Shown one piece after another: positions 8,930 to 17,246 of a stretch of 64,000 bases of DNA. A program made the position numbers and the translations under genes. Numbering within the stretch: the stretch's first letter is position 1; each line of letters begins with the position of its first letter. The DNA lies in assembly GCF_001189295.1 (NCBI RefSeq), contig NZ_CP012159.1, positions 868,001 to 932,000 on the forward strand. Reading direction: 5' to 3'. The DNA comes from Chondromyces crocatus. Lineage in GTDB: Bacteria; Myxococcota_A; Polyangia; Polyangiales; Polyangiaceae. The notes below the pieces were generated by a model, which made no database searches, was not told the DNA's origin, and saw nothing but the letters and a program-made list of their open reading frames with translations.

Positions 8930-10192
8930 ATGAAGCGCTTCACTCTTGTTGGCATCCTGGGCACGGGTCTGCTGTGCGCTGCAGCGGGGGATGCTGCTGC
9001 TGCACCGAGCCTGCGCGTGATGGTCGATCAGGAAGGCGACTTCGCGCTGATCGGCAACACGCTGGGGCAGGACTGTCGAAGGAGCGTTCCGAAACCCGTG
9101 GTCGGAACGGTGGGCTCTTGCGGCGACGAGCAGGCGGTCCTCGACTCGGCGCCTGACGTGCTGTGGCGGGCCGATTCACCCGACCTGGGTCAGGCAGAGG
9201 CCAACGCCGAGATTTCCAGTGAGCAGGCCCGCACGGCAGCCATGCTGGTGTTGCCGGACGGCGCCGTCGTCACGCACGCGCTGCTTTACTGGAGCGCGCA
9301 GATCGAAGCGGGGGTCGACACCACCGCCATCTTCGATCGTGAAGATGCGTTTCACGAAGAGGTGACGGCGCTCGATAGCTGGGAGGTCACGATCAACCGT
9401 GACAAACCGGACGAGGCCCACATGTACCAGTCGGTCGCGGATGTGACCGCGCTGGTCAAGGCGCATGGTGCCGGTGCGTTCAGGGTGGGCGGGATCGACG
9501 TCATCGACATCCGCGGCCTCGACGATACGCGCACCTACGCCGGCTGGTGGATGGTGGTGCTCTACGAGGCGCCGGGGATGCCGCGGCGGAACCTCGCCGT
9601 GTTCGATGGCCTGGAGCGCGTGTCTCGGACCCACAACCAGACGTTCTCACTCGAGGGGCTGCGAATCCCGGAAGGGGGACTCGAAGCCAAGCTGGGGATC
9701 GTGGGGTACGAGGGCGACTACAACATCGGTGGAGACCGGCTGTACATCAACCCGTCGAGCGTCACACCCAATCCGAAGGAAGCGCTGGGCGACGAGATGA
9801 ACCCAGCAGACAATTTTTTCAACGGCTCTCGAGGGTGGCTGGGTATGCCCGTCTCCGTGGAAGGAGATCTCCCGCAGCTCACGGGTGAGCCTCAGAGCAT
9901 GCCCGGTGTGGACATCGATGTGGTGGACATCTCGTCTCGGGTCAAAGGTGGCGATACCGCGATCCGTGTGCTGGCGACCGCCGACGAGATCGATGGAGAT
10001 GCAGAGCTCTACTTCATCGGCGGCCTCGTGACGTCGATCGCGCCAGGACCCGGGGGCTACCTCTCCGGTAGTGGGATGTTCGGCCCTTGTGCCGTGCGTG
10101 GCGTGGCGGGAGATGGCTGGGGAGGTGGGTGGCTCTTCGGCGTCGCCCTGGCAGGCCTCGTCTCCTGGCGCCGAACAGGTCGACGTCGATAG
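8930..10192 (+). CDS. Secreted protein with MYXO-CTERM-like sorting tail
   Basis: A 420-residue exported protein of no family I recognise. The start at 8930 follows a strong GAGGAGGG ribosome site and opens a clear signal peptide (KRFTLVGILGTGLLCAAAGDAAAA). The body is acidic and beta-rich. The last 35 residues hold a cysteine (FGPCAVRG), a glycine-rich stretch, a hydrophobic helix (WLFGVALAGLVSW) and a terminal arginine cluster. That is the layout of the myxobacterial MYXO-CTERM surface-sorting signal, though the motif is divergent. It is likely displayed on the cell surface beside the OmpA/TSP3 protein. Confidence 0.75.
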   Translation: MKRFTLVGILGTGLLCAAAGDAAAAPSLRVMVDQEGDFALIGNTLGQDCRRSVPKPVVGTVGSCGDEQAVLDSAPDVLWRADSPDLGQAEANAEISSEQARTAAMLVLPDGAVVTHALLYWSAQIEAGVDTTAIFDREDAFHEEVTALDSWEVTINRDKPDEAHMYQSVADVTALVKAHGAGAFRVGGIDVIDIRGLDDTRTYAGWWMVVLYEAPGMPRRNLAVFDGLERVSRTHNQTFSLEGLRIPEGGLEAKLGIVGYEGDYNIGGDRLYINPSSVTPNPKEALGDEMNPADNFFNGSRGWLGMPVSVEGDLPQLTGEPQSMPGVDIDVVDISSRVKGGDTAIRVLATADEIDGDAELYFIGGLVTSIAPGPGGYLSGSGMFGPCAVRGVAGDGWGGGWLFGVALAGLVSWRRTGRRR

Positions 10193-10351
10193 CGCATCCT
10201 CGCGCATGCCCTTCAGGCAGGGAGCGCAGCTGGATGAGATCCTGAGCCAGTCGCTCCGCCCAGCCTCCTTTCGCGGGGAGCATGAGCGGAGCGGAGGTTG
10301 AGCCCGCGCTCTTCAGCGCAGCCCAGCTTCCGCCCCGTGGTGTTGCGAAGG

Positions 10352-12037
10352 TCAGTTGATCGTGAACGACTTGGTCACGCTGACCGGAGCGCCGCTGAAC
10401 GGGGGGACACGCGCGGCGCGGAAGGTCGCAGCCACACAGCCGCCGACCGGAGTTCCCGCATAAGGCGCCCCCTGCACCTGCGCTGAGGTCACGTTCCCGC
10501 TGGGCGCGAAGGTGACCTTCACCTTGCCCGTACCGGTTGGGCCGTCCGGCTTCTTGCACGACTTCGCCGCACCCGCCGCGCTGCCGAGCGCCGAGGTGGC
10601 GGCGCCGCGATTGAACTCGGCTCCATCTGCGGCGGCTGCCGGCGCCGCCGTCTTCTCGGGGGCCGCCTCGACCTTCTTCTCTTCCTTCTTCTCTTCCTTC
10701 TCAGGCGTCTTGCTCGTGGTCGCGGCGCTGCCCTGCGTCCCTCGCACCGTCCCGGCCTGGTTGCCCGCCGCGACGGCCGCAGGCTCTCCTGCTTTGTGGT
10801 CGTCGGTCGGTGCTGGTTCCGCCGTCTTGACCTCGGCGGGCGTCGGTTCCGCCGTCTTGGCCTCGGTGGGGGGTGGCTCTGCGGGCTTCGTGTCTGCCTG
10901 GGCCGACGGCTGCGGCGCATCGTTCGTCGCCACGGGTTGCGGAGGTGATGAGAACACGCCGAGTGCTGCTGCGGCGACGCCTCCAACCACCACCAGCGCC
11001 CCGACGGCGCCGACGATCAGGCCAACGGGCTTCTTCTTCTGCGGCATGTCGGGGATGCCGTAGGGTGAAACCCCTGGCGCCATTCCCATCGGCGGGGCGA
11101 CGGAAGGGATGTGCTGTGGTGGCGGAGGCGGGGCCTCCACCACGGGCGCGAGGACGGGCGGAGGCGCGAGCATCGGGGAGCCGATGCCACCCCCGCCGAG
11201 GTTCATGATGTCGTCCAGTCCAGCGCGGGCGCCACCATTGCGAGCTGGCGGGGGACGGCTTCCCCCGACGGCCATGGGGCCAGGGCGCATGTCGAGCACC
11301 CCCTTCTCTTCCTGCGCCTTCACGGCCGTCTCGGCTGCCGTCAACGCGGAGAGCGAAAACAGCACCGAGTTTTCGTTCCGCGCGCCCGTCATCCGGTCCC
11401 CCCCAGGGGGAGGTGCCGAAGGAGCGACCTGGCCTCGGGTCTCCGCCTGCTCGCGTGCGCCGAACACGTCGACGCCGCCGCGAGCACCCGCTCTGCGGGC
11501 AGCGGCAGGAGCGGCAGCCCCAGCACCTGAAGGAGGCGCTGCCGCAGCCTGGGCTCCGAGCCCTGCGCTCGCCTGGGAGGCGCTGTCCATGACGACCGTA
11601 CCCATCAAACCCAAGGGATCCTGGGCAGGTGCCGGCGCTTCGGACACCACCGCCCGCATCAGGTCGGGGACGCTCGAGAGTGGAATCCACTCCGTCATCC
11701 CGTCCTTCCACACGTACGTCTCGTGGTTGATGGTCCCTCGCGCGTACTCGGCGACGATCTGGTCCACGTTCAGAGAACGCTCGTCACCCTCGGCCACGTT
11801 CACCAGCCACTCGCCTGCGCTGGTCGGTGCCGCCGCGTGCGCGTGATTTTCGGCGAAGACCCGGGTCTCTGCACCGTCATCGCCATCGAGGGGCGGGAGC
11901 GCTGCGGGGTGCACAGCATCGCCTTGAACGACGATCGCCGAGCCGCACTTCTTGCACTTGATCTTGACCGTCTTGCCGACGACCTTGTCGTCGGCGATCG
12001 TGTACTTGGCCTGGCACGACTCACACGTGATCTTCAT
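10352..12037 (-). CDS. MJ0042 zinc-ribbon / GYF_2 protein with AgmX-like C-terminus
   Basis: A 561-residue modular protein. An MJ0042-type zinc ribbon is at the N-terminus (C5/C8 and C28/C31). A GYF_2 domain lies at about 75-130 (EWLVNVAEGDERSLN...TYVWKDGMTEWIPL). An Ala/Pro-rich linker precedes one transmembrane helix at about 348-372 (VGLIVGAVGALVVVGG). A long Pro/Glu/Lys spacer leads to a C-terminal TonB/AgmX-like fold (GKVKVTFAPSGNVTSAQV...VPPFSGAPVSVTKSF). The layout places the ribbon and GYF inside the cell and the C-terminus in the periplasm. Related proteins belong to the adventurous-gliding AgmX/GltJ group; a motility role here is inference. Confidence 0.82.
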   Translation of the reverse strand: MKITCESCQAKYTIADDKVVGKTVKIKCKKCGSAIVVQGDAVHPAALPPLDGDDGAETRVFAENHAHAAAPTSAGEWLVNVAEGDERSLNVDQIVAEYARGTINHETYVWKDGMTEWIPLSSVPDLMRAVVSEAPAPAQDPLGLMGTVVMDSASQASAGLGAQAAAAPPSGAGAAAPAAARRAGARGGVDVFGAREQAETRGQVAPSAPPPGGDRMTGARNENSVLFSLSALTAAETAVKAQEEKGVLDMRPGPMAVGGSRPPPARNGGARAGLDDIMNLGGGGIGSPMLAPPPVLAPVVEAPPPPPQHIPSVAPPMGMAPGVSPYGIPDMPQKKKPVGLIVGAVGALVVVGGVAAAALGVFSSPPQPVATNDAPQPSAQADTKPAEPPPTEAKTAEPTPAEVKTAEPAPTDDHKAGEPAAVAAGNQAGTVRGTQGSAATTSKTPEKEEKKEEKKVEAAPEKTAAPAAAADGAEFNRGAATSALGSAAGAAKSCKKPDGPTGTGKVKVTFAPSGNVTSAQVQGAPYAGTPVGGCVAATFRAARVPPFSGAPVSVTKSFTIN

Positions 12038-12211
12038 TTCGACGATGGCCCTTCCCGTTCGGGGGTGCGGGCATGGGTCCGACTACCACGCACGCGCTGC
12101 ATTCTCGCGGTTTGGCTCTCGAAGAGAGAATAGCGGCTTCGAGCAAGAGCAATCAAGGCAGCCTTCTCTTGCGTCGCAAGAGCGCGCGTCCTCCGCTCCA
12201 GCCCGTACCGT

Positions 12212-13666
12212 TCAGTTGAGCGGCGCGAGCTGCGCCCCATCCTTCCCACAGAACATGGCTTCTCCTGGGTAGCGCTCGCCGCATATCGGGCAAACTTTCC
12301 CGCGCCGCCGCACGCTCGGCCCTGAGGGGATGCCATGCGGTCGGACGGCGGTCCGGGAGGGGTTCGAGGCGTCCGGCGCTGGAGAAGGAGGGGCGTTCGG
12401 CGCGAGCCCGTCGTCCTGGGTCGGCTCGTCGTCGGCCTCCACCGTCTCACGGTCCAGCTCGCCCTCGGTGTGGAGCGTCGATCGTCTCCTGCCGCGCCGG
12501 AGTACGATCAGGCCGGCGAAGCCGAGGCACGCGGCAATGGCGACCACGATGGCGATGAAGGCGCGCTTGCGTTCTCGCACCGAGCTGTCGCCTACCGCCG
12601 CGTTTCCGCCCAGGGTTCCGGTGGCGATCACGGCGACCGCGGGTTGCTCACTCTCTCCCGAGGGACCCAGGCCGCGGGTGGCGAGGAGGGCGTCGTAGTG
12701 CTCGGGGCGAACGACCTCGACGCGCACCGAGACCTCACGCCCAGCCACCACGGCGGACACCAAAAGCTCACCCTCCGGAGCGCCGATGGGGACCGTGAGC
12801 CTGCCCCCCGCATCCACGGTGCTGAACGCGGCCAGAGGCCCGGCGATGATCGACCAGCTTGGCTTCGCGTCGACGGCGCATCCCTTGCCGTCCATCACCG
12901 TGGCGCGGAACTGAAACCTCTCCCCCGGCCGCAACAGCTTGCGCGATGGGGTGACCTCGAGACGGGCTGGTTCCCCAGGATCGGTGCAGTCGTGTGGGCT
13001 TGCAGGAGCGGCGACACTTGACGCTGTGGCACCTGGAGCTGGTGCGGGGGGCGAGGCTGGAGAAGCCGTCGCGGCGCTGCTCGGTGGGGGGCTCGCGTCG
13101 ACCGATGCTGATGCTGGTGGGCTGCTCTGCTCGCGGCGGAGCAACGAGTAGGAGCGAGAGCGTGTGACCGAGGCGGTGCACGTCGTGCTTTGCTGGTCGG
13201 CCTCGTACTGGGCCGTCTCGCTCATGCTGATCGAGGTGTCCGTTGCCTGGGTGGTGGTGACCACGGTGATGCGGCGCGGAGCGCCTGGCGCCGTCGTGCA
13301 GCGTGTGCGCCATGCTCGCCCGGCGCCCGAAGCGGAGTGGCTCGACCGAGAGAGCCGTGGTGTCTGCTCCCAGCAAGAGGTGGTGCTCCAGGACCTCCCC
13401 GCCCCCGAGATCAGAAGCTCGGCGCCCTGTTGCTGGATCTGGACCGTGCCTCCCGGTGCTCCATGGGAGGCCGGCTTCGGCCCGCAGTCCTCGCCCCATG
13501 ACGAGGCGGCCCATTGCTCCGAAACGGCGCTCGCCGTCCACGTCCCGCTCAGAGACTGTGCCTCTTGCGAGAGCGCGGCCCTCGATGGCGAGACGATGAG
13601 CAGCAGGGTCATGCCGCCAAGCAGGTGTCGTCCCACGCCGTCAACGTAGCAACGACCAGGGCTCAC
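12212..13666 (-). CDS. Single-pass envelope protein with cytoplasmic zinc-ribbon tail
   Basis: Up to 484 residues. An N-terminal hydrophobic signal (GGMTLLLIVSPSRA) is followed by a Ser/Thr-rich exported region. An Ig-like segment lies at about 235-330 (LEVTPSRKLLRPGERFQFRA...). A transmembrane helix is at about 369-389, then a basic, Pro-rich tail ending in a zinc-ribbon half CPICGERYPGEAMFCGKDG, with C459, C462 and C473 visible and Asp where a fourth Cys would be. The GTG at 13666 has GGAGG 12 nt upstream; GTG 13636 and ATG 13612 are alternatives. I do not recognise the whole protein. It is on the same strand as, and 174 bp upstream of, the MJ0042 gene. Confidence 0.7.
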   Translation of the reverse strand: MSPGRCYVDGVGRHLLGGMTLLLIVSPSRAALSQEAQSLSGTWTASAVSEQWAASSWGEDCGPKPASHGAPGGTVQIQQQGAELLISGAGRSWSTTSCWEQTPRLSRSSHSASGAGRAWRTRCTTAPGAPRRITVVTTTQATDTSISMSETAQYEADQQSTTCTASVTRSRSYSLLRREQSSPPASASVDASPPPSSAATASPASPPAPAPGATASSVAAPASPHDCTDPGEPARLEVTPSRKLLRPGERFQFRATVMDGKGCAVDAKPSWSIIAGPLAAFSTVDAGGRLTVPIGAPEGELLVSAVVAGREVSVRVEVVRPEHYDALLATRGLGPSGESEQPAVAVIATGTLGGNAAVGDSSVRERKRAFIAIVVAIAACLGFAGLIVLRRGRRRSTLHTEGELDRETVEADDEPTQDDGLAPNAPPSPAPDASNPSRTAVRPHGIPSGPSVRRRGKVCPICGERYPGEAMFCGKDGAQLAPLN

Positions 13667-13724
13667 GCGAAGCCGTGGCCTCCGTCGGTCTTCTCCGAGG
13701 AGGCCTCCCCGAGCATCGAGGTGC

Positions 13725-13749
13725 CCTGGCCGATCGGACTTCGGCCAGG
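13725..13749 (-). terminator. Terminator-like hairpin now separated from the permease gene by the IS
   Basis: CCTGGCCGA-(7 nt)-TCGGCCAGG is a perfect 9-bp inverted repeat. Without the IS it would lie about 25 nt beyond the stop codon of the minus-strand AI-2E permease gene, so it was probably that gene's terminator. Confidence 0.45.
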
Positions 13750-13774
13750 AAGCCGCACTCGGCGCGTCGGGCTA

Positions 13775-13791
13775 GGGCCTGTCCCTAAATT
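13775..13791 (+). repeat. Left terminal inverted repeat of the IS
   Basis: GGGCCTGTCCCTAAATT matches the reverse complement of the right end at 16 of 17 positions. Confidence 0.92.
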
Positions 13792-13847
13792 TCCCCATCG
13801 TCAAAAACTTGGCCCACCTGCCCTGAGTGTGCTGAGGCAAGGCCACG

Positions 13848-14602
13848 ATGGCAGTTCGACGGCAACTCAACGATCAGCAGTGGTTACGCATCGAGAGCTT
13901 CTTGGCGAGTGAGCGGGGTAGAGGGCGACCCGCACTCGACGACCGTCTCTTCGTGGATGCCGTTCTTTGGATCCTCCGCACGGGGGCCCCGTGGCGGGAC
14001 CTGCCAACGGAATTCGGTCCCTGGCAAACCGTGTTCAACCGCTTCGACCGCTGGTCCAAAACCGGCAAGTGGCAACGGTTGTTCAAGGTGCTGCAGACAG
14101 ACATCGACGACGAGTGGATCAGCATCGACTCGACGATCGTTCGCGCCCATCAGCACGCGGCGGGGGCAAAAGGGGGAGCCAGGGTCAGTGCATTGGGCGC
14201 TCTCGCGGAGGTCTGTCAACGAAGGTGCATTTGACCGTCGATGCCTTGGGTCTACCGCTGGACTTCATCATTACCGAAGGTCAACGTCACGACATCATCG
14301 CGGCTCCTGAACTCATCGCGCGCAGTGCGCCCCGCTGTCTCCTCGCGGACAAGGCCTACGACACCAACGACATTCGAGCCCAGCTGGACGCCCTGGGGGC
14401 CATCGCGGTCATCCCATCCAAGGTCAACCGCAAGCCACAGATCCCCCACGATCAGCACCTCTACAAGGAGCGTGCTGCCGTCGAGTGTACGTTCAACCTA
14501 CTCAAGGGGGCGCGCCGACTCGCAACAAGGTACGAGAAGACGGTTCGCAACTACGCCGCGATAGTGACGCTGGCCTGCGTTCTCTGCTGGCTGCGAATTT
14601 AG
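13848..14602 (+). CDS. IS5-family transposase, two frames joined by -1 frameshift
   Basis: DDE transposase that cuts and rejoins the IS ends. Frame A (13848-14234) holds the DUF4096-like N-terminal domain (QQWLRIESFLASERGRGRP, GAPWRDLPTEFGPW) and the first catalytic Asp in SIDSTIVRAHQHA. Frame B holds the second Asp in LADKAYDTNDI and the Glu in ERAAVECTFNLLKG. The frames overlap, and the shift occurs near 14168-14173, giving a fused protein of about 250 residues. Its TAG stop (14600-14602) lies inside the right terminal repeat. Frame A alone would make a short product that may act as a repressor (known in related elements, inferred here). Confidence 0.9.
14168..14173 (+). other. Probable -1 ribosomal slippage site of the transposase
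   Basis: The frame-A codons GCA AAA GGG include AAAA followed by G. A one-base back-slip re-pairs AAA and moves the ribosome into frame B (AAA AGG GGG AGC). This is the kind of site used in IS427-group elements. Confidence 0.7.
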
Positions 14603-14612
14603 GGACACGCCC
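14596..14612 (-). repeat. Right terminal inverted repeat of the IS
   Basis: AATTTAGGGACACGCCC, followed by the TA target duplicate. It overlaps the transposase stop codon and supplies one base of the permease stop codon. Confidence 0.92.
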
Positions 14613-15721
14613 TAGTCGAGCGGGCGTGTCGGTAGCACGGGCGCTCCGGGGATCGATCGGCGCGAGAGCGGCTCCGGCGGAACGGCGTCGTCCATCAGGG
14701 CAGCGATCCAGTGCCATTCGTGGCTGTTCTCGAGGACGATCTTCAAGATCATCGTGAGAGGGACCGAGAGCAGCATCCCCATGCCCCCCCACAACCATCC
14801 CCAGACCAGCAACGACAGGAACACGACCAGGGTGGACAGCCCGAGGCGTCGGCCCATCACCCGTGGCTCCACGATGTTCCCGAAGATCATGCAGATCACG
14901 GTGAAGCCGACCAGCACCACCATCGCGCGCCCCAGCCCGTACTGGATCAGCGCCAGGAGCACGGGGGGGACGCCCGCCACGATGGCCCCGATGTTCGGGA
15001 TGAAGTGGAGCAAGAACGTGATCAGCCCCCACAGCAGCGCAAAGTCGACCCCGAGCATCCACAGCATCAACCAGACGAGAACACCCGCGGCCAGGCTGAT
15101 GTAGGTCTTGATGACCACGTACTGATGGATCTCGGTGATGATCTTCGAGTAGCGACCGAGATCGGAGCTCGCCTCGCCGAGCGCCGCGCGGAGCTTTGCG
15201 GGGAGCACGACGCCCTCGAAGAGGAGGAACACCACCGTCAAGAAGACCAGGAACGTGTCCGAGAGCACGGAGGCGAGCTGCGCCACGGTACCCCCGACGA
15301 AGCCGATCGTCGCCGAGAGATCCATCAAACCGCGCACGCGGGACGCCGAGACCTCCACGCCGCGGTCTTCCAGGACGCTCGTCACCGACGTGACGAGCGC
15401 GTTGAAGCGCTCCTGGTAGCGAGGCATCTCCGCGACGAGGCTGTTCAGCGACCCGCCGACCACCCCTGCGAGCCCCGACAGGAACATCAGCACCAGCAGC
15501 ATGACCAGGCCCACGGCCAGCACGTCCGGTACCCGTCGCCGCCGCAGCCAGTTCACCAGGGGCGTGGCCAGAATGGCGAGGAAGGCCGAGAAGGCGATGA
15601 GCACCAGCAGGCTCGAGGCCGCCTTCAGTCCGGCGAGGATCACCACCAGACATGCACCGCCGATGAGTAGTCTCAGCGGCGCGTGCCCCGCGTTCTCGCT
15701 ACCCATGGAGGGAATGAGCAT
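14612..15721 (-). CDS. AI-2E/PerM-family membrane permease
   Basis: A 369-residue integral membrane protein of the AI-2E transporter (PerM/UPF0118) family. Hydrophobic helices occur at about 15-40, 45-62, 68-92 and repeatedly in the C-terminal half, including the family-typical PNIGAIVAGVPPVLLAL region. Members export autoinducer-2 or exchange Na+/H+ in different organisms; the substrate here is unknown. Its TAG stop lies across the junction with the IS: T and A come from the target duplication and G from the IS end. The reading frame end is unchanged by the insertion. Confidence 0.9.
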   Translation of the reverse strand: MLIPSMGSENAGHAPLRLLIGGACLVVILAGLKAASSLLVLIAFSAFLAILATPLVNWLRRRRVPDVLAVGLVMLLVLMFLSGLAGVVGGSLNSLVAEMPRYQERFNALVTSVTSVLEDRGVEVSASRVRGLMDLSATIGFVGGTVAQLASVLSDTFLVFLTVVFLLFEGVVLPAKLRAALGEASSDLGRYSKIITEIHQYVVIKTYISLAAGVLVWLMLWMLGVDFALLWGLITFLLHFIPNIGAIVAGVPPVLLALIQYGLGRAMVVLVGFTVICMIFGNIVEPRVMGRRLGLSTLVVFLSLLVWGWLWGGMGMLLSVPLTMILKIVLENSHEWHWIAALMDDAVPPEPLSRRSIPGAPVLPTRPLD

Positions 15722-15829
15722 AGAGGCGCCGCAAGTATCACATCAAGATGCTCACCGCCCTGACGTTGCCATACGACGCAATGCAGCAGCCCGGGCGCCG
15801 GTGGCCTGCAAGCGGTGGCTTGCGGTTCG

Positions 15830-15840
15830 CCCCCCCCCCC
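15830..15840. repeat. Homopolymer run of 11 C
   Basis: Eleven consecutive C (G on the coding strand of the regulator gene), starting 16 nt past that gene's stop and followed by GGGTGGGG. It could form part of a GC hairpin with the following G-rich bases, and it is prone to slippage or sequencing error. Confidence 0.8.
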
Positions 15841-15856
15841 GGGTGGGGCCCTTCGG

Positions 15857-17236
15857 TCAGCTGGGCTTCGGGTCTCCGGCGTGAGCCTCCCACCGGTCGA
15901 GCTTTCGGTGGAGCGTCTTCCGGTCCAGCCCCAGGATCCTCGCCGCCAGGGTCTTGTTTCCGCCGGCCGCCTCCAGCACGCGGAGAATGTAGCGACGCTC
16001 GACTTCTTCGAGGGGGACCAGCTCCGAGGGGTCGTCGCCGGCCACGATCACGTGGGAGGTCCGATGCTCACGCACCTTTTCCGGCAGATCTTCCACGGTG
16101 ATCTCGCTGTAGCGCGTCAGTGCCACGGCGCGCTCGATGCAGTTCTGGATCTCGCGGACGTTGCCTGGCCAGGAGTAGGCGAGTAGCTTCTCGGCGGCGG
16201 CCTGCGACACGCCGGTGACCTCTTTGCCCGAGCGCGTTGCGAAGTCCTCGACGAAGCGTTGCGCGAGCAGCAGCACATCGCTGCCGCGCGCCCGAACAGG
16301 CGGAAGGGCCACGACGATCACGTTGATTCGATAGTAGAGATCTTCCCTGAAGCGACGCTCCTCGACGGCCGTATCGAGATCACGGTTCGTCGCGGTGATG
16401 AGCCGGACGTCGAACGAGATCTCTGCGCTCCCTCCGACGGGTCGCACCCGGCGCTCCTGGAGCGCTCGCAGCAGCTTGGGCTGAACGGAGAGCGGCATCT
16501 CACCGATCTCGTCCAGGAACAGCGTCCCACCGTTCGCCTCGGCAAACAGGCCAGGACGTGACGCGCGCGCGTCCGTGAAGGCGCCCTTCACGTGCCCGAA
16601 GAGCTCACTCTCCAGGAGGGCCTCCGGCACGGCAGCGCAGTTGATCGCGACGAAGGGACCGTCGGAGCGGCGACTGCGCGCGTGCAGCGCGCGCGCGACC
16701 ACTTCCTTCCCCGTCCCGCTCTCGCCCGTGATCAGCACGGTCGCCTCCGAGTCCGAGATGCGGTCCAGGAGATCGTAGACGCGCTTCATCGCATCACTGC
16801 GGCCGATCAGCTCGCCGAACTGCTCGGAGCCGGCCACCGCGCGTCGAAGCCGCCGCACCTCCTCTTTCAGCGCGTGGTGACCGATGGCCCGCTCGAGCGT
16901 GAGCGCCAGCGCCTCGATCTCGACGGGCTTCGTGATGTAGTCGTAGGCCCCTGCGCGGATGGCCTCGACGGCCGTCTCGATGCTCCCGAACGCCGTGAGC
17001 AGGACGACGGGCACGTCAGGACGGGATTCGGCGGCTCGCTTGCACAGCGTGATCCCGTCCATTCCCCGCATGCTCAGATCGGTGAGGACGACATCGAAGT
17101 CCTCGGTCGAGAGCAGCTCGAGCGCCTCGACGGGAGAGCTGCGGCTGACGACCTCGATCCCGCGCGAGCGGAGGTCAGCCTCCAGCCATGCGCACATGGC
17201 CGCATCATCATCGACGATCAGCGCTCGTCTCGCCAT
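15857..17236 (-). CDS. NtrC-family sigma54-dependent response regulator
   Basis: A 459-residue response regulator that activates sigma54 promoters. The receiver domain (1-120) has phospho-acceptor D53 in VLTDLSMRGMDG and K103 in YITKPVE. The AAA+ domain has Walker A GESGTGKE, a sigma54-contact loop reading GAFTDA rather than GAFTGA, Walker B TLFLDEIGE and the arginine-finger region RFREDLYYR. A Fis-type HTH ends the protein (NKTLAARILGLDRKTLHRKL). Its start is 10 nt after the histidine kinase stop, so the two form an operon and a cognate pair. Confidence 0.95.
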   Translation of the reverse strand: MARRALIVDDDAAMCAWLEADLRSRGIEVVSRSSPVEALELLSTEDFDVVLTDLSMRGMDGITLCKRAAESRPDVPVVLLTAFGSIETAVEAIRAGAYDYITKPVEIEALALTLERAIGHHALKEEVRRLRRAVAGSEQFGELIGRSDAMKRVYDLLDRISDSEATVLITGESGTGKEVVARALHARSRRSDGPFVAINCAAVPEALLESELFGHVKGAFTDARASRPGLFAEANGGTLFLDEIGEMPLSVQPKLLRALQERRVRPVGGSAEISFDVRLITATNRDLDTAVEERRFREDLYYRINVIVVALPPVRARGSDVLLLAQRFVEDFATRSGKEVTGVSQAAAEKLLAYSWPGNVREIQNCIERAVALTRYSEITVEDLPEKVREHRTSHVIVAGDDPSELVPLEEVERRYILRVLEAAGGNKTLAARILGLDRKTLHRKLDRWEAHAGDPKPS

Positions 17237-17246
17237 GCCACCCTCG

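Larger units (their letters stand above)
13775..14612 (+). mobile_element. IS5-family (IS427-group) insertion sequence, 838 bp
   Basis: A complete small insertion sequence. The 17-bp ends GGGCCTGTCCCTAAATT and its inverted copy differ at one base. A 2-bp TA target duplication flanks it (13773-13774 and 14613-14614) within a CTAG-type target. The transposase is split into two overlapping frames joined by a frameshift site, as in the IS427 group. Both frames look intact, so the element may still be active. It lies between a zinc-ribbon envelope gene and the AI-2E permease gene and disrupts neither coding sequence. Confidence 0.93.
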
